From: Alphaproteobacteria bacterium
GTDB lineage: Bacteria; Pseudomonadota; Alphaproteobacteria; Micavibrionales; UBA2020
Direction: 5' to 3'
NCBI GenBank assembly: GCA_016794125.1
Contig: JAEUKT010000001.1
Span: 186,001-250,000 of the forward strand
Length of the DNA: 64,000 nucleotides
Positions within the stretch are counted from its first letter, which is position 1, and every line of letters starts with the position of its first letter. Below the pieces are notes generated by a model. It had not been told where the DNA came from. It did no database searches and worked only from the letters and a program-made list of their open reading frames with translations. Both the position numbers and the translations under genes were made by a program. Below are positions 8,225 through 17,494 of the stretch, in pieces.

Positions 8225-9076
8225 TCAGAACATCTGGCTTGCGTCGAAAACGACGGTCGTGTTTGCCCAAGTGTCATACTTATCAGGCGGCAGCTCAAAA
8301 GGCGAGCAATTTGGGTTGCGTACCGCACGCATTGCGCTGTCGGCGATGGCGCGGAAGAAAGTGTCGCTGGCATAGCGCCCGGTATCGACAACGCGGGCGG
8401 ATGCCAATGTCCGGTCGCGGGTGATAACCATAAATATTTCGACCTGCGTGGTATCAATGTCCTTTGCACCGATCGGCACGTTCCAGCATTGCGCCAGCTG
8501 GGCGCGCAACGCGTCCATTTCAGTCATCGTCATGCGCTGGCCGAGCGGAATGTTCTGCCCCTCCTTCGGGGTCGATTCATCCAGCTTCATGTCCGGCACT
8601 TTCGGCATCGGCGGGGTCTTGTCTTTTTCGTCCGAGAGGTTTTTGAGTACGGATGCGAAGTCCTTCTTCGGCTCCTCCGTCACCTTTTTCTTCTTCTCGT
8701 CTTTTTTCTCGAGTTTTTTATCCGGATGCGCGGCGGGATCGACGAGGACTTTTTCTTCCTTCTTCACCACCTCTTCTTTCTTCACCGGCTCCTTGGTCGG
8801 CGTGACGGCTTCGGTCGAGGTATTCTGCTTCGGGGGCGGCGGTTTGGGCGGGGTGGGTTGTTCTTCCTTTTTTTCCTGCTTCTTCACAGGTGTCGGCGCG
8901 ACCTTGGTCGTTTGCGCCATTTTGTCGATGGCGACCAGTTCGACCGAAACGGGCGTTGGAATTTCGTAGTCCTTTTTCAGCCAAGGAATGCTGACCATGG
9001 CCAGCACAAAACATGCCGCATGGAACGCAAGGGATATCGATACAGAACTTCTCCGCATCACCGCTGCCTCCGCCAT
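8225..9076 (-). CDS. tolA: TolA-type protein of the Tol-Pal system
   Basis: The 283-residue protein has one N-terminal membrane span (about 12-32), a long Lys/Glu/Pro-rich periplasmic rod (about 50-165) and a C-terminal TolA domain. That domain includes LRAQLAQCWNVP, VEIFMVITRDRTL and FFRAIADSAMRAVRNPNCSPFELP. TolA passes the proton-motive force from TolQR to TolB/Pal. It is shorter than E. coli TolA because the rod is reduced, which is usual in alphaproteobacteria. It sits between tolR and tolB. Confidence 0.93.
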   Translation of the reverse strand: MAEAAVMRRSSVSISLAFHAACFVLAMVSIPWLKKDYEIPTPVSVELVAIDKMAQTTKVAPTPVKKQEKKEEQPTPPKPPPPKQNTSTEAVTPTKEPVKKEEVVKKEEKVLVDPAAHPDKKLEKKDEKKKKVTEEPKKDFASVLKNLSDEKDKTPPMPKVPDMKLDESTPKEGQNIPLGQRMTMTEMDALRAQLAQCWNVPIGAKDIDTTQVEIFMVITRDRTLASARVVDTGRYASDTFFRAIADSAMRAVRNPNCSPFELPPDKYDTWANTTVVFDASQMF

Positions 9077-9085
9077 GCCTTTCCC

Positions 9086-9517
9086 TTACTTGCCTTGCGA
9101 GTCGAACAGCATCGACACGTTGCTGAGCCCCGATGTGGTGATCGACCCCATCACGGCGGCGACCTTGCCATAGGGCAGTTTTGAATCCGCCTTCAGGTAC
9201 ACGCGGCGGTCTTTCGATTCCGCCGCAATCGCCTGCAGCATGCCGGTCAGGCGGTCGAGTGTGACCTTCGTCTCGCCAAGGTAAATCTGGCCGCTGCCGT
9301 CAATCGTGACCTCGAGCGGTTTTGAGTCGTTTTGCGACAGCGATTTGGCGTTCGCCTTGGGCAAATTCACTTGCACACCCGCCGACAGCAGCGGCGCGGT
9401 CACCATGAAAATGATCAGCAGCACCAGCATCACGTCGACCATCGGCGTGACGTTGATATCCGACATCGGCGCGGCACGTTTGCGGCCGCGCGTGCGCCCT
9501 GCGAGTTTCGCGCCCAT
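9086..9517 (-). CDS. tolR: ExbD/TolR family protein TolR
   Basis: The 143-residue protein has one N-terminal membrane span following the typical SDINVTPMVDVMLVLLIIFM motif. The Asp in MVDVM is the residue that takes part in proton movement. The periplasmic domain contains the family strand DGSGQIYLGE. Its start codon overlaps the tolQ stop (TAATG), so the two are translationally coupled. Confidence 0.96.
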   Translation of the reverse strand: MGAKLAGRTRGRKRAAPMSDINVTPMVDVMLVLLIIFMVTAPLLSAGVQVNLPKANAKSLSQNDSKPLEVTIDGSGQIYLGETKVTLDRLTGMLQAIAAESKDRRVYLKADSKLPYGKVAAVMGSITTSGLSNVSMLFDSQGK

Positions 9518-10260
9518 TAACGGCCCGTCCCGCGTTGTTCAAGATGGCGGCCGAGGATGGAGCTGAGTTCCGCCGCGAAACCGTCTAGCCTGTCCTGATA
9601 ACGGCCAAGATCGGTATTGAATTTATTGTACGCGACGACCGCCGGAATAGCGGCGACAAGGCCGATGGCGGTTGCGAACAACGCCTCCGCGATGCCGGGC
9701 GCAACCACGGCAATGGAGGTGTTTTGCGAACCGGCGATGGCGGCAAAGGAATTCATGATGCCCCAGACCGTGCCGAACAGCCCGATGAAGGGCGCGGTGG
9801 AACCGACGGTGGCAAGGAAGGTCATGTAACGCTCGAGTATCCCGATCTCGCGCGTGATCGAGGCGCTCATGACGCGGTCGATGCGTTGCTGCAATCCGGC
9901 GCGCAGGTCGCCATCAATCGCGGCGTGGTTTTCGGTCGTGATTTTCCATTCATTCATGCCCGAGCAAAAGGTGATCGACATCGGGTCGGCGGGTTTCGCC
10001 GAAATGCGCTTGAACAGTTTTTCCAGCGGTTCGCCCGACCAGAACGCGGTTTCGAATTTGCTGCTTTTCGAATTCAGGCTCTTGAACGTCACCCATTTGT
10101 CGAAAATGATCGCCCAGCACCAGACGGACGACGCGATCAGGATGATCATCACGCTTTTGACCACAAGGTCGGCCTGCAGGAACAGCCCCCAGACGGAAAA
10201 ATCATGCGCGGCCACGGTGCCGGCCAGCTGGGTTGCCTGAATGGGGATAGTGGGATCCAT
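9517..10260 (-). CDS. tolQ: Tol-Pal proton channel subunit TolQ
   Basis: TolQ forms the inner-membrane channel with TolR. Three membrane spans are visible, near residues 25-45, 130-155 and 170-190, with the MotA/ExbB signatures ATVGSTAPFIGLFGTVWGIM and GIAEALFATAIGLVAAIPAV. ATG 10260 (MDPTIPIQATQ) is chosen because GAGGA lies just upstream and homologues start there. An in-frame extension to 10386 would add 42 unconserved residues and run into the ybgC coding region. Confidence 0.96.
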   Translation of the reverse strand: MDPTIPIQATQLAGTVAAHDFSVWGLFLQADLVVKSVMIILIASSVWCWAIIFDKWVTFKSLNSKSSKFETAFWSGEPLEKLFKRISAKPADPMSITFCSGMNEWKITTENHAAIDGDLRAGLQQRIDRVMSASITREIGILERYMTFLATVGSTAPFIGLFGTVWGIMNSFAAIAGSQNTSIAVVAPGIAEALFATAIGLVAAIPAVVAYNKFNTDLGRYQDRLDGFAAELSSILGRHLEQRGTGR

Positions 10261-10318
10261 TTTATCGTCCTCGAATATGTGCCTGAAATCCGCCGGTGAT
10301 GGCGGTCGCGGATCAGGA

Positions 10319-10723
10319 TTATGTCTTATGTTTGAACAATTCCCTGACCGCTTCTGGTAATCTAGCAGCTTTGCCACGCTTATCAATACAGGCGATTTTC
10401 ACCGTCATATCAGCCAGTACGTCATCCCCGCGGCAGATGGCCTGCGCCATTTCCATGGACGCACCCCCGACCGACACCATACGTGTTTGGACGGTCAAAA
10501 GTTCATCAAGCTTGGCGGGAATTTTGAAATTAATGTTCATGGATATTACGGTAAACGCGACGCCCGTTTCGTGGAGGATTTGGGCATGTTCAAACCCCGC
10601 ATCCCGCAGCATCTCCGTCCGCCCCCGCTCCGCAAAGCGCAGATAATTCGCGTGATAAACGATGCCCGCTGCATCGGTGTCTTCGTAATAAACGCGGATG
10701 GGCAGGATATGGGGTGCGGTCAT
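10319..10723 (-). CDS. ybgC: Tol-Pal-associated acyl-CoA thioesterase YbgC
   Basis: This 134-residue hotdog-fold thioesterase carries the signature YYEDTDAAGIVYHANYLRF, whose Asp and His residues belong to the 4-hydroxybenzoyl-CoA thioesterase type active site. It hydrolyses acyl-CoA or acyl-ACP and is almost always the first gene of the tol operon, as here. Its physiological substrate in the Tol context is unsettled. Confidence 0.95.
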   Translation of the reverse strand: MTAPHILPIRVYYEDTDAAGIVYHANYLRFAERGRTEMLRDAGFEHAQILHETGVAFTVISMNINFKIPAKLDELLTVQTRMVSVGGASMEMAQAICRGDDVLADMTVKIACIDKRGKAARLPEAVRELFKHKT

Positions 10724-10744
10724 GGGTTACGCCTTTTGCGATAC

Positions 10745-10774
10745 AGAATACCCGATGCCCCCGCGCCGGAACAA
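10745..10774 (-). promoter_or_regulatory. Possible promoter of the ybgC-tol operon
   Basis: On the minus strand, TTGTTC and TATTCT are 18 bases apart, placing the start about 15 bases before the ybgC ATG. The match is moderate and rests on sequence alone. Confidence 0.35.
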
Positions 10775-10814
10775 TTGCTGAAATAAGGAATTATTGTGCA
10801 GAAGATGTGCAGTT

Positions 10815-11426
10815 TTACTCTATCCCGCACGCCGTCCTTAACCGCTTCCGGCATTCCATCATCATACGGCTTTTGATGAGGGCGTTGAGGGTCAGTTCGG
10901 GCGGCAGCAGCGGTTCCCAATGCGCGCGGAAGCGGCTTTCGGCGGCCCAGATCGGCATGTTGCGGCGGCTGTGTTCGGCCAGTTCAATGAACAGCTGCGG
11001 TTCGGTTTTGAACACCTGCGCGATCATGCAGTCGAAAATTTCCTGCGTCACGCCCAGCCGCGTCGTCGCTTCATCGACCGGCAGAACCGGCAATTCCTGA
11101 CCGACGCGCAGCGGCTTGCCCAGCACCGGCGCTTCGCCCACGCCCGCCGCCGCACGCGCACGCCGGCTGAGTTCATAAAGGAAATCAAACTGCGCGACCG
11201 AATGTTCCGGCACCGCCACATGCTTCCCGGCCTCGTCCCGCACACAGGCAAGGATCTGGTTGGACGCATCATAGAACGCATAATCGCGCGGAATTTTTTC
11301 CGATGCCACCAACGCCGCGATCAAGTCCGGCTGCTTTTCCTCCAGATGTAGCACCAGCGCATCGACAACGTCCTGCGTCACTTGCGCGCCGGAAGATACC
11401 GGAAGGATGGGCAGAGACATCGTCAT
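10815..11426 (-). CDS. Hypothetical protein between tol and ruv genes
   Basis: The 203-residue soluble protein has no family that I recognise. It lacks a signal peptide and membrane spans, looks mostly alpha-helical, and has two Cys residues in its C-terminal part (EIFDCMIAQ, MMMECRKRL). ATG 11426 is chosen because it overlaps the stop of the upstream acetyltransferase gene (TGATG), implying translational coupling; an in-frame start at 11456 would overlap that gene further. The coupling suggests a joint function with the acetyltransferase. It is followed by a possible tol promoter and then ybgC. Confidence 0.7.
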   Translation of the reverse strand: MTMSLPILPVSSGAQVTQDVVDALVLHLEEKQPDLIAALVASEKIPRDYAFYDASNQILACVRDEAGKHVAVPEHSVAQFDFLYELSRRARAAAGVGEAPVLGKPLRVGQELPVLPVDEATTRLGVTQEIFDCMIAQVFKTEPQLFIELAEHSRRNMPIWAAESRFRAHWEPLLPPELTLNALIKSRMMMECRKRLRTACGIE

Positions 11427-11923
11427 CAGTCCATCTTCAACATCATATGCACGCAATCCATATCGATCTTGGCAGATGATATGTAGTGCTTGCCATAGCC
11501 TGTCACGCGGAAGCCGTTGCGGCGGTAGAAGGCTTCGGCGTTGGTCGATGAATCCATGGCAAGGAAGCGGCAGCCCTGCGCCTTGGCATGGGCGATCAAT
11601 TCTGTCAGGATGCGTTCGCCCACGCCGCCGACGGGGTTTTTGCGGACATAGACCGCGCCCAGCACGTTTTTGGATGCGTTCACCTGCCCGAAGCCGATGA
11701 TCTGCCCGCCCAGTTCGGCGACAAGAGTCAGAAATTCTTCGCCCGCGATATGGTCTTCAAGCTTTGCAACGCGCGCGTCGGAAATTTCTTCGGGCGCCCA
11801 GGCGTTGATGACTTCGGCGGGGTAATGCGCGGCAGCCTTTTCGCGCACCGCTGCGTGATGGGCTTCGACAATATTGCGCGCATCGCCGACACCGGCGCGG
11901 CGTATCACAAGGCTGTTCGTCAT
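11426..11923 (-). CDS. GNAT family N-acetyltransferase
   Basis: The 165-residue protein has the GNAT fold: the beta4 segment [20 protein letters not shown], an acetyl-CoA loop around [20 protein letters not shown] and the C-terminal segment [15 protein letters not shown]. It transfers an acetyl group to an amine, substrate unknown. The start ATG 11923 overlaps the ruvB stop (ATGA). The longer frame to 12064 runs inside ruvB and is not needed. Confidence 0.88.
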   Translation of the reverse strand: MTNSLVIRRAGVGDARNIVEAHHAAVREKAAAHYPAEVINAWAPEEISDARVAKLEDHIAGEEFLTLVAELGGQIIGFGQVNASKNVLGAVYVRKNPVGGVGERILTELIAHAKAQGCRFLAMDSSTNAEAFYRRNGFRVTGYGKHYISSAKIDMDCVHMMLKMD

Positions 11924-12990
11924 ATCAGGTCTTCCTGCGCGGGGCTGTCGATCATCAGCGCCATCTGGCGGTCTTTGGCGTTTTTCGGCAGCGGCAGGCC
12001 GAGGTATTTGAAACCCGCATCCGAAATCATGCGCCCGCGCGGCGTGCGGATAATCAACCCGCATTGCAGCAGATAGGGCTCGACCACTTCCTCCAGCACG
12101 TCGCGCTGTTCTGAAAGTGCGGCGGCAATCGTTTCGATGCCCACAGGCCCGCCGCCGTAATGGTCGACGATGCAGCTCATGTATTTTCTGTCCATGCTAT
12201 CGAGGCCGGTCGCATCGACCTCCAGCTTCAACAGCGCCACATCGGCGATTTTCGCATCGACTTTTTTGTTACCATCGACGACGGCGAAATCGCGCACGCG
12301 GCGCGTCAGGCGGCCGGCGATACGCGGCGTACCGCGCGACCGTTTGGCGATTTCGAACGCGCCTTCGGGCGTGATATCCATGCCCATGATCTTCGCGCCG
12401 CGCGCGACGATCTGCGACAGTTCTTCGGGTTTGTAAAATTCAAGGCGCAAGGGAATGCCGAAGCGTTCGCGCAAGGGGCGCGTGATAAGGCCGCTGCGCG
12501 TGGTGGCTGCAACCAGCGTAAAGGGCGGAAGGTCGATGCGCACGGAACGCGCGGCAGGCCCCTCCCCGATGATCAGGTCCAGCTGGCGATCCTCCATCGC
12601 GGGATAGAGGATTTCCTCGACCGCGGAATTCAGGCGGTGGATTTCGTCGATGAACAGCACATCATTCGGCTGCAAATTCGTCAGGATGGCGGCAAGATCG
12701 CCCGCCTTGGAGATCACAGGACCCGATGTCGCGCGGAAACCGACATTCATTTCCTTCGCCACGATCTGCGCCAGCGTCGTTTTGCCAAGGCCGGGCGGAC
12801 CGAACAGCAATACGTGGTCGAGCGGTTCACCCCGCGATTTCGCGGCCTCGATAAACACCTTCAGGTTTTCGCGCGCCTTTTGCTGGCCAGTAAAGTCGGC
12901 GAGCGACAGCGGGCGAATGGAGAATTCATCGGCATCCAGACCGGGCTGGCGTTCGGGGGAAATTTCGCGGGCGGGAATGGCGGAGGTCAT
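11920..12990 (-). CDS. ruvB: Holliday junction branch migration ATPase RuvB
   Basis: RuvB is the hexameric motor that drives branch migration with RuvA. The 356-residue protein shows Walker [10 protein letters not shown], Walker [10 protein letters not shown], sensor 1 [17 protein letters not shown] and the C-terminal winged helix ending near [10 protein letters not shown]. It overlaps ruvA by 4 bases (ATGA). Together with ruvA, ruvC and yebC it forms a compact minus-strand run. Confidence 0.98.
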   Translation of the reverse strand: MTSAIPAREISPERQPGLDADEFSIRPLSLADFTGQQKARENLKVFIEAAKSRGEPLDHVLLFGPPGLGKTTLAQIVAKEMNVGFRATSGPVISKAGDLAAILTNLQPNDVLFIDEIHRLNSAVEEILYPAMEDRQLDLIIGEGPAARSVRIDLPPFTLVAATTRSGLITRPLRERFGIPLRLEFYKPEELSQIVARGAKIMGMDITPEGAFEIAKRSRGTPRIAGRLTRRVRDFAVVDGNKKVDAKIADVALLKLEVDATGLDSMDRKYMSCIVDHYGGGPVGIETIAAALSEQRDVLEEVVEPYLLQCGLIIRTPRGRMISDAGFKYLGLPLPKNAKDRQMALMIDSPAQEDLI

Positions 12991-13625
12991 GCGCTCAGCT
13001 CCTTCAGGCTTTCGCGGATCAGCTCGCCCAATGCCACATCATCGCCACGGTCGCGCATGACGTTCGATACCGCGCCAAACGCCTCCGCGCGACCATAACC
13101 GAGATTGATGAGCGCCGATACCGCGTCGTTGCTGGCAGATTTCGGCACAACCGCCCCGGCCTTGCCGGTCTTGCTGCGCAGTTCCGACACTTGTTGTTGC
13201 GCGGCGGCACCCAGCGCCATCTTGCCCGCTTTTTCCTTCAATTCCGTCACAAGGCGCACGGCCAGTTTTTCGCCCACGCCATCCGCCTGTTTCAGCATCG
13301 CCTTGTCACCCGATGCAATCACGACGGGCAGCTGTTCGGGCGACACGGCCGTCAAAATCGCCTGCGCCGCTTTCGGCCCCACGCCCTGCACGGTGCAGAG
13401 GATCTGGAACCAGTCTTTTTCCGCATGGTCGGCGAAACCGTAGAGCAAAAACGCATCTTCGCGCACGACCGTTTCGATATGCAGGCTGACCGGCGTGCCC
13501 TTGGCCGAGCCGATTTTCGCGAGCGTGCGGTTGGATGCCTGCACCAGATATCCAACGCCGTTTACGTCGACGATCACATGGTTCAGCGATACGCTGTCGA
13601 TCAGTCCGGTGAGTTTTGCGATCAT
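12987..13625 (-). CDS. ruvA: Holliday junction DNA-binding protein RuvA
   Basis: The 212-residue protein begins with the OB-fold [28 protein letters not shown]. It has two helix-hairpin-helix segments ([26 protein letters not shown]) and a C-terminal RuvB-contacting domain ([13 protein letters not shown]). It holds the four-way junction for RuvB and RuvC. Its ends overlap both ruvC and ruvB by 4 bases. Confidence 0.97.
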   Translation of the reverse strand: MIAKLTGLIDSVSLNHVIVDVNGVGYLVQASNRTLAKIGSAKGTPVSLHIETVVREDAFLLYGFADHAEKDWFQILCTVQGVGPKAAQAILTAVSPEQLPVVIASGDKAMLKQADGVGEKLAVRLVTELKEKAGKMALGAAAQQQVSELRSKTGKAGAVVPKSASNDAVSALINLGYGRAEAFGAVSNVMRDRGDDVALGELIRESLKELSA

Positions 13626-14128
13626 CGCGCCGCTCCCGCCATCACGCCGCCGATTTTCATTTTGGTCGCGCCGTGATGCGCATGGCAGATAGCGACGGCC
13701 AGCGCGTCGGCTGCATCGCTGGTGGCTTCAACGCCCTGCAATAAAATCTTGATCATCATCTGCACTTGTTCTTTTTCCGCATGGCCTGCGCCGACAACGG
13801 ATTTTTTCACGAGGTTGGCGGGGTATTCCGCGACATCCAGCCCGTAATGCGACGGCGCCATCATCACCACGCCACGCGCAAGGCCGAGCTTCAGCGCCGA
13901 GGCGGGGTTTTTGTTGACGAAGGTTTCCTCGATCGCCGCATGGGTCGGCTTCCACAATTCGATCATCTTGGTGATTTCAACGAACAGGTGGCGCAGCCGC
14001 GCGGCTGTTTCGACTTTGGCATCCGTCTTGATGACACCATGGGCGATATGCTGCAAGCGGTTGCCCGTGACATCGATCACGCCCCAGCCCGTTTTCTGCA
14101 AGCCCGGATCGATGCCGAAAATCCTCAC
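13622..14128 (-). CDS. ruvC: Holliday junction resolvase RuvC
   Basis: The 168-residue RNase H-fold endonuclease cuts Holliday junctions. Acidic catalytic residues are visible in [12 protein letters not shown] (Asp7), [13 protein letters not shown] and [16 protein letters not shown]. Length is normal for the family. The start overlaps the yebC stop by 4 bases. Confidence 0.97.
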   Translation of the reverse strand: MRIFGIDPGLQKTGWGVIDVTGNRLQHIAHGVIKTDAKVETAARLRHLFVEITKMIELWKPTHAAIEETFVNKNPASALKLGLARGVVMMAPSHYGLDVAEYPANLVKKSVVGAGHAEKEQVQMMIKILLQGVEATSDAADALAVAICHAHHGATKMKIGGVMAGAAR

Positions 14129-14877
14129 GCGGAGAGCCTTTCCATGACGGCGTCATCGACTTCAAAATTCGAGAATACGTTCTGCACGTCGTCGCTGTCC
14201 TCCAACGCCTCGATGAGGTCGATGAGTTCCTGGGCCTGCGCCTGATCGAGCTTCACGGTCATGTTAGGCCTCCAGATGACGGCGGCGCTTTCGGGTGCGC
14301 CGAATTTCTTTTCCAGCGCATCCTTGACCGACAGGAAGTCTTCGGGGCGCGCAATCACTTCGTGCTTCGCATCGACGGTTTCCACGTTGTCGGCCCCCGC
14401 CTCTACGCCTGCCTCGAATATAGCATCAAATGATGCCGCCGTGGCGGGATAAGTGATAAGGCCGATCTTGGCGAACATGAAGGTGACCGAGTTCGTCTCC
14501 CCCAGCGTGCCGTTATTCTTGGTGAAGGCGGAGCGCACTTCGGCGGCCGTGCGGTTGCGGTTGTCGGTCAGCGCCTCGACGATAACGGAAACGCCGCCCG
14601 GGCCGCGCCCCTCGTAGCGGATTTCGTCATAATTGCTGGCACCTGCCGCGTTGGGCATCGCCTGCTCGATCGCGCTCTTGATGCGCGAGTTCGGCATGTT
14701 ATCGGCGCGGGCCGCCTGAATAGCGTTGCGCAGGCGCGGGTTGGCATCGGGGTCCGGCAGGCCGGATTTGGCGGCAACGGTGATTTCCCGCGCCCACTTG
14801 TTGAAAATCTTGGCCTTTTTTTTGTCCTGCGCACCTTTACGATGCATGATGTTCTTGAACTGGGAATGACCTGCCAT
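14125..14877 (-). CDS. yebC: YebC/PmpR family transcriptional regulator
   Basis: The 250-residue protein starts [18 protein letters not shown], the classical TACO1/YebC N-terminus, and shows [20 protein letters not shown]. Members bind DNA or assist translation of difficult peptide stretches. ATG 14877 is chosen over an earlier in-frame start at 14898 because MAGHSQF is invariant. It is the first gene of the yebC-ruvCAB run. Confidence 0.96.
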   Translation of the reverse strand: MAGHSQFKNIMHRKGAQDKKKAKIFNKWAREITVAAKSGLPDPDANPRLRNAIQAARADNMPNSRIKSAIEQAMPNAAGASNYDEIRYEGRGPGGVSVIVEALTDNRNRTAAEVRSAFTKNNGTLGETNSVTFMFAKIGLITYPATAASFDAIFEAGVEAGADNVETVDAKHEVIARPEDFLSVKDALEKKFGAPESAAVIWRPNMTVKLDQAQAQELIDLIEALEDSDDVQNVFSNFEVDDAVMERLSA

Positions 14878-15076
14878 GTTTAGCCTGTAGTGCCTCAAGT
14901 GTTAAAGATACGTTAAACCATATTACGGTATAATAGTGTTGCAGAGCCGTTTTAGCACGGGGGACAGCCCGCGGAAAAGCGCGAAATGGCTTGATATTGA
15001 CGGCATAGCACGCTATTTCTGAATACAGGGGGCATCAGAAAACTTTGATTTCATTACAAAAACCCGATAGTGCCGT

Positions 15077-15679
15077 ATGAGCTACCAGTTTAAGAACATC
15101 ACCGTTTTGGTCGTGGAAAGCACGCGGGCGATGTTCGACCTGACACGCTCGGTGCTTCAGGCATTCGGCGTGAACCAGGTCTATTCAGCCTACGGTGCCG
15201 ATGAAGGCTTTGAAACTTTCTGCCGCGTAAACCCCGACCTCGTCATCATCGACTGGCTGGAGGATCCTGCCAACGGACTGGAACTGACGCGCCGCATCCG
15301 GACCGATGCCAAAAGCCCCAACCCCTTCATGCCCATCATCATGATGACGGGCTACAGCCAGAAAAAACGCGTGCTGCAGGCGCGCGATTCAGGCATCACG
15401 GAATTCATTGTAAAACCATTTACCGCCAAGGCACTGTATCAGAAAATTGAACAGTTGGTTGAACGCCCCCGCCACTTCGTTAGCAGCGAAAACTACTTCG
15501 GCCCCGACCGCCGCCGCAAGCGCGACGGGGACTACAAAGGCCCCGACCGTCGCAGCGACCAACAGCCCGAAGTGAAGCCTGCCGCCAGCACCGTCAGCCT
15601 GACAAGTGCGGTCGCAAAGGCGAAAGAGATCAAGGCGCGCCACGACAAGGAAAACCCCGCCAAAAAGGATGAATGGTAA
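15077..15679 (+). CDS. Single-domain response regulator with PDRR-rich tail
   Basis: A CheY-like receiver domain spans about residues 7-130. The predicted phosphoacceptor Asp is in LVIIDWLED, the switch Thr in IIMMTGYS and the invariant Lys in FIVKPF. The leading acidic pair is weak (VVESTR instead of DD). No DNA-binding or enzymatic output domain follows. The tail contains two GPDRR motifs (FGPDRRRK, YKGPDRRS) and a Lys/Ala-rich end, a pattern common in alphaproteobacterial receivers. It overlaps the next gene, so the two probably work together. No clear Shine-Dalgarno precedes the ATG; GATAGT 6 bases upstream could be a -10 for a leaderless transcript. Confidence 0.85.
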   Translation: MSYQFKNITVLVVESTRAMFDLTRSVLQAFGVNQVYSAYGADEGFETFCRVNPDLVIIDWLEDPANGLELTRRIRTDAKSPNPFMPIIMMTGYSQKKRVLQARDSGITEFIVKPFTAKALYQKIEQLVERPRHFVSSENYFGPDRRRKRDGDYKGPDRRSDQQPEVKPAASTVSLTSAVAKAKEIKARHDKENPAKKDEW

Positions 15680-16212
15680 CTCCCATGAACCAGCCCAACA
15701 CAGAAACTTTTGAAGGCCAGAAAAAAGTCCGCAAAGCGGAGCTGATTTCGCCCCCGAACCGGCTGAAGGAAAAAGTCGGCCATGGCGGCATCGACGAAAC
15801 GGTGCTGGGCAAGGCGCAGGAGCTTTTGGAAAATAATACCGTCGATTTCAAACCGATCGCGCTGATGCTGGTCGATCTGTTGCACGAAGCGATTTCGGAT
15901 GCGAAATCCAGCACGACCACCGGCGAGGACGCGATCGAAGCGATGCTCTACCCCGCCATGCAGCTGAAGGCGCAGGGCGGCATGTTCCACTACCCGCTTA
16001 TTTCGGAAATCAGCAATATCCTCGTCAACTTCCTTGAAACTGTGACGGATACGAACAAGGACGTCATGGATATCGTGGTCGCCCATAAAATGTCGATCAA
16101 CGCGGTCATCGCAAGCCAGATCAAGGGCGACGGCGGCAAGGTCGGGCGTGAATTGCGCGACGCTTTGCTGGATGCCTGCGCGCGGTACTACAAGAGCCGC
16201 AAGTCGCAGTAA
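15673..16212 (+). CDS. Hypothetical partner of the response regulator
   Basis: The 179-residue predicted cytoplasmic protein is mainly helical (MLVDLLHEAISDAKS, ISEISNILVNFLETVTDTNKDVMDIVVAHKMSIN). I do not recognise a family. It overlaps the response-regulator stop by 7 bases if the ATG at 15673 is used; a second ATG at 15685 is equally possible, and neither has a well-spaced Shine-Dalgarno. The coupling suggests a downstream partner or phosphotransfer-like helper, but no conserved phospho-His motif is obvious. Confidence 0.7.
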   Translation: MVTPMNQPNTETFEGQKKVRKAELISPPNRLKEKVGHGGIDETVLGKAQELLENNTVDFKPIALMLVDLLHEAISDAKSSTTTGEDAIEAMLYPAMQLKAQGGMFHYPLISEISNILVNFLETVTDTNKDVMDIVVAHKMSINAVIASQIKGDGGKVGRELRDALLDACARYYKSRKSQ

Positions 16213-16230
16213 TAATTTTCAGCTGAATTT

Positions 16231-17493
16231 CTAGCGTGACAGGTTTGAAATGACGGCCGCACGGTCGCTGAGCGCGTCTTCCATCTGATCGGTCGAGCCT
16301 TCATGCGCGATGATCGCGACCTTGCCCTGCTGGGCGACGAACAACAGCGCGGCGGCGGCATCGTTTTCGCCGTCGATGCAGGCAAATTCACCCTCCACCG
16401 TTTCTGCGCCGCGCACGTTTTTCACAGGTTCGCTTTCGTTATGCGCGAAGTCGCCTTTGCAGCGCGCCTTTGCCTGCTCCACATAAGCGCTCACGGCATC
16501 CTGCAGCGTGCCGCCGGCGGGAATTGCGCGCTGTTCGGCGGCACCGAACAAATCCTTGGCAGTCCATGAATACGTATTGCCGCGCTTGGTCGCGGGCAGT
16601 TGCGAACGGGTCATGATGTCGGACAGGAAAGTATCGGGCGCGGCGACAATCTTGGGCGCAACGGGTGTATCCTCAACATCGGGTTTTGCCTCATCGGGGA
16701 ATGTCACATGCACAGCCGCGCGCGCGGCCGCCATACCCTGCTCAGCCGCCAGGCGCTGCTGCTTTTCACGTTCCGCCTGCAGGTCGATATCGGCCTGCAC
16801 GACTTGTTGGGCATTCTGGTGATTTTCCGCTAGCAGCTTCCGGTTTTCAAGGCGCAGGCGTTCGATTTCGTCCTTCAGTGTTGTTTCGGCCGCCTCGACC
16901 CCGATATTCTTGCCGGGCATCGCATCTGGCGGGATCACAGGCTCGCCGGCATCAAGCGGCGTTTTCACGGCGACCGTCACCGGCTTGAATTCCCGGCCGA
17001 CCGAAATATCGCTGGCGCATTTCGTCAGCGCGTTCAGCGCATCCTGCGTACCGCTCAGGGAAAATGACAGTTTCTGGCTGGCGAAAGAAACGCCGAGCGA
17101 GCTTTTTTTCTGCAGTCCCGAATAAAATTCGCGGTCGAGACCCATCTGGATCAGCATCACCTGCGGCGTGCCGGCCAGCGCGATCATCTTGCGCTTCACA
17201 TTGTCGGCGGAAAGATCGACCGTGTATTGGCCGCCTGACTGCAGCAGTTTTTGCGGAAAAGAAATGGCAAGCGAATTCGCCCCTTCCGCATCGCGTGCAA
17301 CGACCAGCATATGGCCGCCTTCGAACACGTTTTTCATCGAGCAGAATTTCAGGCCGTTGGCGGAGGCGGCATTGATCGGCCCCACTTCCCAATCCTGCTT
17401 CGGCAGTGAATCAGCCGCAGCGGAAAGCGCTGCGACAAGCCCGCACACGATGGCGACGAAACCGAAGCCTGCTGTTTTGCGGGTCAGCCGCAT
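16231..17493 (-). CDS. Exported two-domain coiled-coil protein (smaller paralogue)
   Basis: The 420-residue protein has a signal peptide (about 1-27), an N-terminal domain with the pattern WEVGPINAASANGLKFCSMK, a coiled coil (about 205-255) and a C-terminal domain starting FLSDIMTRSQLPATKRGNTY. Both end domains align with those of the 1,368-residue protein encoded just upstream: the FC-M pair, GxYxVxL, FYxxLxxxxxLGVxF, and later LSD, the GNT-W segment and paired Cys. It therefore has the same architecture with a much shorter rod. The N-terminal domain loosely resembles the IalB type. The gene starts 1 base after its paralogue ends. The function is unknown; a cell-envelope role is inferred. 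Confidence 0.75.
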   Translation of the reverse strand: MRLTRKTAGFGFVAIVCGLVAALSAAADSLPKQDWEVGPINAASANGLKFCSMKNVFEGGHMLVVARDAEGANSLAISFPQKLLQSGGQYTVDLSADNVKRKMIALAGTPQVMLIQMGLDREFYSGLQKKSSLGVSFASQKLSFSLSGTQDALNALTKCASDISVGREFKPVTVAVKTPLDAGEPVIPPDAMPGKNIGVEAAETTLKDEIERLRLENRKLLAENHQNAQQVVQADIDLQAEREKQQRLAAEQGMAAARAAVHVTFPDEAKPDVEDTPVAPKIVAAPDTFLSDIMTRSQLPATKRGNTYSWTAKDLFGAAEQRAIPAGGTLQDAVSAYVEQAKARCKGDFAHNESEPVKNVRGAETVEGEFACIDGENDAAAALLFVAQQGKVAIIAHEGSTDQMEDALSDRAAVISNLSR

Positions 17494-17494
17494 C

